The notes under the pieces: model-generated
What the model was told of the DNA's origin: nothing
The model's database searches: none
The model's input: only the letters and a program-made list of their open reading frames with translations
In this document: in pieces, positions 1 through 5,234 of the stretch
Layout: every line of letters starts with the position of its first letter
How positions within the stretch are numbered: position 1 is the stretch's first letter
Made by a program: the position numbers and the translations under genes
DNA from: Clostridiaceae bacterium
GTDB lineage: Bacteria > Bacillota > Clostridia > Oscillospirales > Acutalibacteraceae
Length of the DNA stretch: 6,186 nt
Direction of reading: 5' to 3'
Assembly (NCBI GenBank): GCA_016281115.1
Contig: JAEEHZ010000148.1
Location: 1-6,186, forward strand

Positions 1-533
1 ACATAGACGAAAAGGAAGTTATAAAAGCAATTGACCCTAAAAAGGACGTTGACGCTTTCACTAACGAAAACATAGGGAGAATGTTTTGCGGGGATACGAT
101 ATGCTCACCCTGTACACCGTCGGGAATTTTGGAAATGCTTGATTATTACAAAGTAGGCATCAGCGGAAAGCACTGCGTTGTTATAGGCAGAAGCGCAATT
201 GTGGGAAAGCCCATGGCAATGATGCTTCTGAACCGCGACGCAACGGTAACCGTCTGCCACAGCAAAACAAAAAACCTGCCTGAAATATGCAGGCAGGCGG
301 ATATCCTTATAGCGGCAATAGGAAAGCCCAAAATGATAACTTCGGAATATATAAAGCCGGGCGCTGTGGTAGTCGACGTAGGAATAAACAGAGACGAAAA
401 CGGCAAGCTGTGCGGCGACGTGGATTTTGATAACGTAAAAGAAACAGCCTCTTATATATCTCCCGTGCCGGGCGGCGTCGGTCCTATGACAATAGCCATG
501 CTTTTAAACAACGTGTGCAACACGGTAAAATAA
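1..533 (+). CDS. folD: FolD, methylenetetrahydrofolate dehydrogenase/cyclohydrolase (5'-truncated)
   Basis: FolD is a cytosolic bifunctional enzyme that interconverts 5,10-methylene-, 5,10-methenyl- and 10-formyl-tetrahydrofolate using NADP(H). The reading frame is already open at base 3 (IDEKEVIKAIDPKKDVDAF...), so the gene begins outside the window; the Met at position 81 is internal. 176 residues are present, against about 280-290 for the family, so the N-terminal catalytic part with the active-site Tyr/Lys is missing. Visible in order are KKDVDAF (about residues 13-19), SPCTPSG (35-41), the nucleotide-binding loop GRSAIVGKP (62-70), VVDVGIN, and the C-terminal family signature PGGVGPMT (about 156-163). 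One variation: the usual FHPxNxG after KDVD reads FTNENIG here, and the PCTP lead-in is cysteine-rich (CGDTICSPC). murC follows 57 bases later with no terminator, so the two are probably co-transcribed. Identification is firm. Confidence 0.96.
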   Translation, partial: IDEKEVIKAIDPKKDVDAFTNENIGRMFCGDTICSPCTPSGILEMLDYYKVGISGKHCVVIGRSAIVGKPMAMMLLNRDATVTVCHSKTKNLPEICRQADILIAAIGKPKMITSEYIKPGAVVVDVGINRDENGKLCGDVDFDNVKETASYISPVPGGVGPMTIAMLLNNVCNTVK

Positions 534-555
534 ATTTCATATAACAATAACCGAG

Positions 556-601
556 AAAGGAACGGCTTAAAATGTCGTGTTCAACTTATTATGGATATTG
601 A
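556..601 (+). promoter_or_regulatory. Shine-Dalgarno plus 9-codon ORF overlapping the murC start
   Basis: AAAGGA (556-561) is a good ribosome binding site, but it lies 29 bases before the murC ATG and 10 bases before a different ATG at 572. That ATG opens a 9-codon frame (MSCSTYYGY, stop TGA at 599-601) in another reading frame, and its stop lies 8 bases past the murC start codon. No purine-rich site lies directly before the murC ATG. The arrangement fits translational coupling, in which ribosomes ending on the short frame restart at murC. This is inference: the short frame could be chance, or the mark of a small indel that separated an extended murC start from its binding site. Confidence 0.35.
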
Positions 602-1985
602 TTTATTGCTTGAAAAAATAAAAAGGCTGCATTTTATCGGTATAGGCGGCTCGGGTATGTGTCCGCTTGCTGAGATAATGCGTGCCGAGGGTTATGAGCT
701 ATCAGGCTCCGATAACGCCTCTTCCGAGACGCTTGACAGAATTAAAGGCTACGGAATACCCGTGTATGATCGCCATAAGCCCGAAAACGTTGACGGCGCG
801 GAAATGGTTGTGTACACAGCCGCCGCAAAGCAAGATAACCCCGAGCTTGTAGAAGCAAGAAAAAGGGGGATTCCCACAGTTGAGAGGTCTGTATTTTTGG
901 GTGCTGTGACAAGACGTTATAAGCGCAGTATCGCGATTTCGGGAACGCACGGAAAGACCTCTACAACCGCAATGCTTTCGCAGGTGCTTATCGGTTCGGG
1001 ATTTGACCCTTCCGCCATAATCGGCGGAAAACTGCCTTACATCGGCGGAAACAGCTATGTGGGTCAGTCTAACATAATAGTATGCGAAGCGTGCGAATAC
1101 GTTGATACGTTTTTGCAACTTACCCCTGCAATATCTGTAATACTTAACATAGACGCCGACCATCTCGATTATTTCGGCAATTTAGATAACATAAAAAAAT
1201 CGTTTTCAAAATTTGCCGATCTCACTACTGAAGTATTGTTTATAAACGGTGACGATAAAAACACGGTTGACGCTGTGAAAAACTGCGAATTGAACAAGAT
1301 TACTTTCGGCTTTGATAAAAACAATAATTATTACGCCGACAATGTTACAAGCGACTGCCACGCGCTGCAAAAATTCGATCTTTATAAAGACGGCGAGAAA
1401 CTTACGGAGATAAGCCTATCCGTACCCGGAAAGCACAACATTTACAATGCCCTTGCCGCTTGTGCGGTAGCGCATTATTTAGGCGCTTCGCCACGTGCAA
1501 TAGCCGAGAATTTGCACAAATTCACGGGCGTTCACCGCAGATTTGAAATACTCGGAAGCCCCTGTAATATCACGGTAGCCGATGATTTTGCACATCATCC
1601 CACCGAGCTTTGCGCGACGCTTACCGCCGCAAAAGAGATGGATTTTAAGCGTGTGTGGGCGGTATTTCAGCCGCATACTTATTCGAGAACCGCTATGCTG
1701 CTCGATGATTTTGCAAAGGCTTTGTCTATTGCAGACAAATGCGTTTTGTCTGAGATCTTGGCTGTAAGAGAAGAAAACACGTACAATATTCATTCGGAGG
1801 ATCTGGCGCAAAAGATAGAAGGCTGCGTGTGCCTGAACACCTTTGAGAAGATAGCCGATTACGTTTCCAAAAACGCACAGCCCGGAGATCTTGTTTTGAC
1901 GATCGGCGGAGGAAACATATATGTTTGCGCCGGTATGATACTCAAAAAGCTTGAAGGTCGTCAGTATTTGAGCAGTAACGAATAA
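591..1985 (+). CDS. murC: MurC, UDP-N-acetylmuramate--L-alanine ligase
   Basis: MurC is the ATP-dependent cytosolic ligase that adds L-alanine, the first residue of the peptidoglycan stem peptide, to UDP-MurNAc. The 464-residue length is normal for the family. The N-terminal Rossmann-like domain has HFIGIGGSGM (14-23) and YTAA (75-78). The central ATPase domain has the P-loop GTHGKTSTT (118-126), EACEYVDTFL (166-175) and DADHLDYF (188-195). Then come PGKHNIYNALAA (279-290), GVHRRFE (313-319), DDFAHHPTE (331-339) and FQPHTYSR (359-366), typical of the C-terminal ligase domain. The ATG at 591 is chosen because HFIGIGG starts the domain about 13 residues later, as in homologues, and no ATG, GTG or TTG lies in frame back to the folD stop. 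The start lacks an adjacent Shine-Dalgarno; the nearest good one serves an overlapping short ORF. It is probably co-transcribed with folD and ends before a strong terminator. Identification is firm. Confidence 0.98.
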   Translation: MDIDLLLEKIKRLHFIGIGGSGMCPLAEIMRAEGYELSGSDNASSETLDRIKGYGIPVYDRHKPENVDGAEMVVYTAAAKQDNPELVEARKRGIPTVERSVFLGAVTRRYKRSIAISGTHGKTSTTAMLSQVLIGSGFDPSAIIGGKLPYIGGNSYVGQSNIIVCEACEYVDTFLQLTPAISVILNIDADHLDYFGNLDNIKKSFSKFADLTTEVLFINGDDKNTVDAVKNCELNKITFGFDKNNNYYADNVTSDCHALQKFDLYKDGEKLTEISLSVPGKHNIYNALAACAVAHYLGASPRAIAENLHKFTGVHRRFEILGSPCNITVADDFAHHPTELCATLTAAKEMDFKRVWAVFQPHTYSRTAMLLDDFAKALSIADKCVLSEILAVREENTYNIHSEDLAQKIEGCVCLNTFEKIADYVSKNAQPGDLVLTIGGGNIYVCAGMILKKLEGRQYLSSNE

Positions 1986-2011
1986 AAAGCAAAACATATT
2001 ATGAACACAAG

Positions 2012-2051
2012 CCCACCCGATTTTTTTGAAGTTCGGGTGGGGTTTATTTAT
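2012..2051 (+). terminator. Rho-independent terminator after murC
   Basis: A perfect 9-bp stem CCCACCCGA (2012-2020) / TCGGGTGGG (2033-2041) encloses a 12-base T-rich loop and is followed by GTTTATTTAT. It lies 26 bases after the murC stop and closes the folD-murC transcript. It also lies between murC and the prmA promoter, so it separates the two units. Confidence 0.9.
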
Positions 2052-2100
2052 AATACAAGGCTGTAAATCAACAATTTTAATTGAATTTTTAATACAAATG

Positions 2101-2129
2101 TTGACAAAGCTTTTTATTAAAAATATAAT
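2101..2129 (+). promoter_or_regulatory. Consensus sigma-A promoter for the prmA unit
   Basis: A perfect -35 box TTGACA (2101-2106) and a perfect -10 box TATAAT (2124-2129) are separated by exactly 17 bases, with an AT-rich spacer and AT-rich DNA upstream. Transcription should start near 2136, giving a leader of about 79 bases before the prmA ATG at 2215. I see no riboswitch or attenuator fold in that leader; the only pairing is a weak GCCG...CGGC stem. No repressor operator is obvious. Strong constitutive expression is inferred for prmA, the membrane protein and mrp. Confidence 0.88.
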
Positions 2130-2214
2130 ACTATATGTGCGCCGGACATATCATATTTTAATCGGCAGCTTTATGCGAATGAAAGGATTGGCAGAGTATA
2201 ACTGCGAATTAACT

Positions 2215-3138
2215 ATGAATTGGGTAGAAATAACCATAGAGGTCGAGACAAAGGACCTTGAAAAAGCGGGAGATATCGCCAATATGGTGGTACCTTACGG
2301 GATATATATAGAGGATTACTCAGAGCTTGAGGACGAAGTCTTGCAAATTGCAAATATTGACCTTATAGACGAGGATTTGCTCAAAAAAGACAGAAACAAA
2401 GGTCTTATACACATATACATAAGCCCTGAGGACAACCCCAAAGAAGCTGTGGCTTACTTAACAGAGCGTTATGAAAGTGAAAGGCTTGATTACAAAATTA
2501 AGCTCAGCAATTGCGAAGACGAGGACTGGCTCAATAACTGGAAACAGTATTTTTATCCTATTGAAATAGGAGAAAAATTGCTCATTCGCCCCACCTGGCG
2601 CGAAAAATACGACGGCAAAGACAGAGTGGTGATAGATCTTGATCCCGGTTTGGCTTTCGGTACGGGAACACACGAAACAACACGCCTTTGCCTTAGAACT
2701 CTCGAAAAGTATATTTCGGGGGGAGAAAGGGTGCTCGACGTGGGATGCGGCAGCGGTATACTGGGAATAGCCGCTCTGCTTTTGGGTGCAAAGCAGGCTC
2801 AGGGCGTTGATATTGACGAGCTTGCCGTAAAAACCGCAAAAGAAAACGCCGCGCTGAACAACGTAAGTGAAAGATTTGAAATTATGTGCGGAAACCTTTC
2901 AGATAAAGCAAATGGTAAATATGACGTGATCACAGCTAATATCGTTGCCGACGCGATAATCCTGCTTTCAGAGAGCATAACTGATTTTATGAATGAGAAC
3001 AGCGTTTATATAATGAGCGGAATTATCGACTCACGCGCAGATGAGGTGAGATCAAGTATTTCCGGTAAGCTTACAATTATGGAAGAGTACGAAGACAACG
3101 GCTGGTATTGCCTTGTTGCTTCGCTGAAAAAAAGTTAA
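2215..3138 (+). CDS. prmA: PrmA, ribosomal protein L11 methyltransferase
   Basis: PrmA is an S-adenosylmethionine-dependent enzyme that methylates lysines and the N-terminus of ribosomal protein L11. From the ATG at 2215 it is 307 residues, normal for the family. The N-terminal substrate-recognition domain starts MNWVEITIEV, followed by EDEDWLNNWK (101-110), DPGLAFGTGTHETT (143-156), SAM motif I VLDVGCGSGILGI (173-185), an acidic motif II GVDID, and TANIVADAI, the catalytic-loop region near residue 241. The frame stays open upstream to 2026, but that stretch contains the terminator and the promoter, so those starts cannot be used. In-frame ATGs at 2173 and 2179 are inside the transcript and remain possible; 2215 is preferred because the family begins at the W-x-E-I strand. 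No strong Shine-Dalgarno is next to 2215; GAAAGGA (2181-2187) is 27 bases away. First gene of a three-gene unit. Confidence 0.96.
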   Translation: MNWVEITIEVETKDLEKAGDIANMVVPYGIYIEDYSELEDEVLQIANIDLIDEDLLKKDRNKGLIHIYISPEDNPKEAVAYLTERYESERLDYKIKLSNCEDEDWLNNWKQYFYPIEIGEKLLIRPTWREKYDGKDRVVIDLDPGLAFGTGTHETTRLCLRTLEKYISGGERVLDVGCGSGILGIAALLLGAKQAQGVDIDELAVKTAKENAALNNVSERFEIMCGNLSDKANGKYDVITANIVADAIILLSESITDFMNENSVYIMSGIIDSRADEVRSSISGKLTIMEEYEDNGWYCLVASLKKS

Positions 3139-3160
3139 TTATATTTTGGAGGAATAAATT

Positions 3161-3760
3161 ATGAACAGTCAAAAAAAATCAATGTCAAGTAAAATGAATC
3201 TATTATTTTCGGCGTTTTTGGTATTCGCGTTTACTATTTGCTCTTACTTCATAGACAGCTTTTCTGTAAATATTCAAAATCAAACGCTGCGTAACGCATT
3301 GCCTATAATTTTGTTTGCCGTATTTGGATTGTTCCTCTTTTACGCAACAAGAGTAGGTGACGGAAAACCCGTATACAGATTCAGCTTTTCGGCTTTGCTG
3401 CTTATGGTTTTGCCCGGCTTGCTTGTATTTTTGGCTTATGTTACCGAGGGTATGCCTTTTCATGAGCAGCTTGTTTCTAATGGACAGAACATGGCGAGGA
3501 TCGCGGCATGCGCTTTCGGTTACGGCTTACCCTATATGTTCATAAGCGGATTTGAGCTTTCGGTAAATCAAGAAGCGGAAACAGAAGCAATCGAGGACGA
3601 AAGCGAAAGCTTTGAGGATAATTACGATAATATTGCACAAGATGTTATTGACACTGAAGATTCGAAAGAATTAACAGGCACAGAGTCTGAAACACCGGAT
3701 TCATCCGAGAAAACCGGAAACGAAACAAATGGTGAAACTGCCGAAGATACAAACGAATAA
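3161..3760 (+). CDS. Unrecognised four-helix membrane protein with acidic C-terminal tail
   Basis: I do not recognise the family of this 199-residue protein. A strong Shine-Dalgarno TGGAGGA (3147-3153) sits 7 bases before the ATG, and prmA ends 22 bases upstream, so it is translated as the second gene of the prmA unit. A short basic N-terminus (KK at 5-6, K11) is followed by hydrophobic segments at about 12-31, 46-64, 74-95 and 110-131. With a positive N-terminus and four helices, both ends should be cytoplasmic. Residues 137-199 form a low-complexity, probably disordered tail with 24 Asp/Glu and 2 Lys out of 63. There is no signal-peptidase site, lipobox or enzymatic motif. Reading past the TAA at 3758-3760 in frame gives 16 more tail-like residues, ending in a stop that overlaps the mrp start. 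Gene reality is likely; function is unknown. Confidence 0.85.
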   Translation: MNSQKKSMSSKMNLLFSAFLVFAFTICSYFIDSFSVNIQNQTLRNALPIILFAVFGLFLFYATRVGDGKPVYRFSFSALLLMVLPGLLVFLAYVTEGMPFHEQLVSNGQNMARIAACAFGYGLPYMFISGFELSVNQEAETEAIEDESESFEDNYDNIAQDVIDTEDSKELTGTESETPDSSEKTGNETNGETAEDTNE

Positions 3761-3812
3761 TTTACGGAAGAAATACAACAAAAAACAGATTTAAACGGAG
3801 AAAACGAATAAT
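3751..3812 (+). repeat. Two in-frame copies of AAACGAATAAT at the end of the membrane-protein gene
   Basis: AAACGAATAAT occurs at 3751-3761 and again at 3802-3812, exactly 51 bases (17 codons) apart and in the same frame. Each copy encodes a tail end of Asn-Glu-stop. The first TAA is the stop of the 199-residue protein; the second (3809-3811) overlaps the ATG of mrp as TAATG. The frame between them reads FTEEIQQKTDLNGENE, with the same composition as the acidic tail. Confidence 0.75.
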
Positions 3813-4623
3813 GGAATGTACTCATGATTGCTCGAGCTGTTCCGAAAAGTGCAGCTCAAGAGAAATACCGAAAGAAAAGCTTAATGATTTAAGCAGTGTT
3901 AAAAAGGTGATAGCCGTAATAAGCGGAAAGGGCGGCGTAGGCAAATCGCTTGTAACATCTTTGCTTGCGGTTGCAATGAACAGGCGTGGCTTTAAATCCG
4001 CTGTTTTGGACGCCGATGTTACAGGACCTTCTATACCCACAATATTCGGCGTAAAGGATAAGGCAGTCGGAAATGATTTCGGCTTATTGCCCAACACTAC
4101 AAAAACGGGCATAGATGTTATGTCGATAAATATGCTCCTTGAAAACGAGACCGACCCCGTTATATGGCGAGGACCCGTAATTGCGGGAACGGTAAAGCAG
4201 TTTTGGAGCGATGTTATCTGGAAAGACGTAGACTATATGTTTGTGGATATGCCGCCGGGAACGGGCGACGTTCCGCTTACTGTTTTTCAGTCGCTCCCCG
4301 TTGACGGAATAGTTATTGTAACATCTCCGCAGGAGCTTGTTTCCATGATAGTTACAAAAGCCGTAAAAATGGCGGAAATGATGAATATTCCTATTATCGG
4401 ATTAGTTGAAAATATGAGCTACTATGAGTGTCCCGACTGCAAAAGCAGACACAGCATATACGGCGAAAGCAATATAGAAAAAATTGCAAAAGAGCATAAT
4501 ATAAAAGTACTTTCAAAATTGCCGATTGACCCTGACCTTGCAAAGTGCTGTGATACCGGTACACTTGAGCTTTACAGCAAAGATTTGCTTGAGACTGCAG
4601 CCGATACGATAGAAAAATTGTAA
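3811..4623 (+). CDS. Mrp/NBP35-family P-loop ATPase, Fe-S cluster carrier
   Basis: Members of this family bind ATP and a bridging [4Fe-4S] cluster as dimers and deliver clusters to apoproteins in the cytosol. The protein has 270 residues. The N-terminus carries four cysteines, C3-x3-C7-x2-C10-x3-C14, a likely extra metal-binding tail. Next come the deviant Walker A KGGVGKS (40-46, with the signature Lys40), DADVTGPSIP (67-76), IWRGP (118-122), the Walker B/switch motif DMPPGTGD (146-153), and a CxxC pair C207-P-D-C210 that in this family holds the bridging cluster. The shape matches bacterial Mrp (ApbC-like) without the N-terminal MIP18/DUF59 domain. A Shine-Dalgarno GGAG (3797-3800) lies 10 bases before the ATG. 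It is the last gene of the prmA unit, followed by a strong terminator. The family is certain; client proteins are unknown, though HydF-dependent hydrogenase and other clostridial Fe-S enzymes are plausible. Confidence 0.95.
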   Translation: MECTHDCSSCSEKCSSREIPKEKLNDLSSVKKVIAVISGKGGVGKSLVTSLLAVAMNRRGFKSAVLDADVTGPSIPTIFGVKDKAVGNDFGLLPNTTKTGIDVMSINMLLENETDPVIWRGPVIAGTVKQFWSDVIWKDVDYMFVDMPPGTGDVPLTVFQSLPVDGIVIVTSPQELVSMIVTKAVKMAEMMNIPIIGLVENMSYYECPDCKSRHSIYGESNIEKIAKEHNIKVLSKLPIDPDLAKCCDTGTLELYSKDLLETAADTIEKL

Positions 4624-4627
4624 AATA

Positions 4628-4676
4628 ATGTGCCCTGCACAGGTTTAACATAACCGTGCAGGGCATATTTATTTGT
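4628..4676 (+). terminator. Rho-independent terminator after mrp
   Basis: TGCCCTGCAC (4631-4640) pairs perfectly with GTGCAGGGCA (4656-4665). The stem continues inward, past one bulged A, as GGTT (4642-4645) / AACC (4652-4655) with a 6-base loop. A T-rich run (TATTTATTTGTCTG) follows. It begins just after the mrp stop and closes the prmA-membrane protein-mrp unit. Confidence 0.92.
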
Positions 4677-4686
4677 CTGTTTTGTA

Positions 4687-4711
4687 GTAACGGCGAACAA
4701 TGATCGCCCAT
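4687..4711. repeat. Hairpin core, copy h1
   Basis: Starts GTAACGGCGAACAATG. GGCGA (4692-4696) pairs with TCGCC (4704-4708), and CA/TG pair inside, making a 17-base near-palindrome. It lines up without gaps with h2 (4816) and h3 (5208), sharing GTA and then the CAAC or GAAC and ATT/ATG core. It is the best-preserved hairpin of the three. Confidence 0.6.
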
Positions 4712-4740
4712 GTGTTGTGCCATGTAAGCAAAGCAAAAAG

Positions 4741-4784
4741 CTTTCTCCTTTGAGGAGAAGGTGCCAGTTCAGCTACGGATGAGG
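4741..4784. repeat. Hairpin module ending in GGATGAGG
   Basis: TTCTCCT (4743-4749) pairs with AGGAGAA (4753-4759) around a TTG loop, extended outward by a T-G wobble and a C-G pair. It is followed by GTGCCAGTTCAGCTACGGATGAGG-like sequence (4761-4784), whose own second hairpin looks decayed. I recall similar modules in gut Oscillospirales intergenic regions; this is not checked. Confidence 0.6.
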
Positions 4785-4830
4785 AAAAAAATTCCAGATT
4801 TAACATATCCAACCCGTAGAGACCAACATT
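4777..4830. repeat. 54-base direct repeat, copy 1
   Basis: Begins GGATGAGG (4777-4784) and ends CCCGTAGAGACCAACATT (4813-4830). It aligns with 5170-5222 at about 42 of 54 positions with a single one-base gap. The two ends are nearly identical and the middle is diverged. Its right end runs into hairpin core h2. Confidence 0.7.
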
Positions 4831-4840
4831 TTTCGTCCGC
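4816..4840. repeat. Hairpin core, copy h2
   Basis: Starts GTAGAGACCAACATTTTT. GAC (4821-4823) and AA pair with TT and GTC (4835-4837), with one mismatch from the C at 4824, so it is a damaged version of h1. It is 25 bases long and aligns with h1 and h3 without gaps. Confidence 0.55.
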
Positions 4841-4846
4841 TGTATA

Positions 4847-4893
4847 GGCTCCATTGTGTAAAGGGAGCTGTCAGCGCAGCTGACTGAGGGATT
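4847..4893. repeat. Double-hairpin module ending in CTGAGGGATTG
   Basis: GCTCC (4848-4852) pairs with GGAGC (4864-4868), and an inner TT/AA pair is interrupted by one A-G mismatch. A second tight hairpin follows at once: GTCAGC (4870-4875) / GCTGAC (4879-4884) with a GCA loop, then TGAGGGATTG. Two stacked hairpins with a conserved 3' end are typical of small structured repeats. Confidence 0.65.
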
Positions 4894-4945
4894 GTTATTT
4901 AAAATATCGCTCTTTAAGCCGATCGTTTGGTTGTGTATAATAACA

Positions 4946-5004
4946 CATTTTGCCCTAATGCCGGGCAGGCACCTACTTTGTCTCGCAACAAAGTAGGCAA
5001 AATG
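4946..5004. repeat. Nested inverted repeat with CCTACTTTGT stem
   Basis: CCTACTTTGT (4972-4981) pairs perfectly with ACAAAGTAGG (4988-4997) around a 6-base loop. Outside it, CATTTTGCC (4946-4954) is complementary to GGCAAAATG (4996-5004), and TGCCC (4951-4955) / GGGCA (4963-4967) can form a small side hairpin. The outer and inner stems share GG at 4996-4997, so the folds partly compete. Confidence 0.7.
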
Positions 5005-5055
5005 CGCCAAAGGGACAACCTATCGACGGTTTTCCCTTTGGAATCCCTTTCGCGA

Positions 5056-5088
5056 CCACCCGGGGGCGCTGCGCCCCCCGCTGGGTGG
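5056..5088. repeat. Very GC-rich hairpin
   Basis: CCACCC (5056-5061) pairs with GGGTGG (5083-5088). Inside, GGGGGCG (5062-5068) pairs with CGCCCCC (5072-5078) around a CTG loop, with 4 unpaired bases on the 3' side. This 13-bp, nearly all-GC stem stands out sharply from the AT-rich surroundings. There is no T-run after it, so it is not a normal terminator. Confidence 0.7.
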
Positions 5089-5169
5089 ACGAGAGCCCCC
5101 CGCTTTCTTCTCGGCAGGCTGAATTTGTCATTTATTGGCTATATAAGCGGTTCAATTTTCCTTTGATAA

Positions 5170-5222
5170 GGATGAGGGGAAAACTTTTGATTTAGCACAC
5201 ACAGCCCGTAGAGACGAACATT
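5170..5222. repeat. 54-base direct repeat, copy 2
   Basis: Begins GGATGAGG (5170-5177) and ends CCCGTAGAGACGAACATT (5205-5222). It has the same orientation as copy 1, with starts 393 bases apart. The double-hairpin module, the CCTACTTTGT hairpin and the GC-rich hairpin lie between the copies. Confidence 0.7.
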
Positions 5223-5232
5223 GTTATACTTG
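5208..5232. repeat. Hairpin core, copy h3
   Basis: Starts GTAGAGACGAACATTGTT. It shares CGAACA with h1 and GTAGAGAC with h2, but the right arm (ATACTTG) no longer pairs with the left. It ends just before the A-run of the hydF terminator. Confidence 0.55.
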
Positions 5233-5234
5233 TA

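Larger units (their letters stand above)
4687..5232. repeat. Composite intergenic repeat region (nest of small hairpin repeats)
   Basis: This gene-free stretch lies between two convergent transcription units and is made almost wholly of short inverted and direct repeats, given as separate entries. No frame in it looks like a real protein. A 79-codon frame at 4927-5166 runs through the hairpins and has no family resemblance. Base composition jumps from AT-rich to extremely GC-rich around 5055-5105, unlike the neighbouring genes. From memory, several pieces resemble repeats scattered between genes in gut Oscillospirales: the TTCTCC...GGAGAA hairpin ending in GGATGAGG, the GCTCC...GGGAGC hairpin ending in CTGAGGGATTG, and the GTAGxGxCGAACATTG hairpin. 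No transposase is present, so any mobility would be non-autonomous. Confidence 0.7.

Noticed and set aside
702..1163. Long antisense frames opposite murC (also 1479-1997)
   Set aside because: They lie fully inside a well-conserved gene, have no recognisable motifs, and reflect codon bias on the coding strand.
2136..2214. Riboswitch or attenuator in the prmA leader
   Set aside because: The 79-base leader shows only a weak GCCG/CGGC pairing, no terminator-like stem, and no riboswitch motif I know.
3622..3825. Antisense frame opposite the acidic tail
   Set aside because: Ser/Val/Phe-rich product is simply the complement of GAA/GAT/ACA-rich tail codons.
4936..4941. TATAAT as a promoter inside the repeat region
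   Set aside because: The -10 box is perfect, but there is no -35 box at 16-18 bases upstream and no gene downstream on that strand. It could drive a small RNA but the sequence alone does not support a call.
4669..5010. 113-codon minus-strand open frame across the repeat region
   Set aside because: It runs from the mrp terminator's T-run through three repeat modules; there is no family resemblance and no ribosome binding site.
4927..5166. 79-codon plus-strand open frame in the repeat region
   Set aside because: It runs through the CCTACTTTGT and GC-rich hairpins, has no Shine-Dalgarno, and its composition (Pro/Ala/Gly-rich middle) follows the hairpin bases. It is a by-product of the repeats.
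4687..5232. Possible CRISPR array
   Set aside because: The repeats are of different types, diverged, few and irregularly spaced (starts 129 and 392 bases apart), with no uniform spacers and no cas gene.
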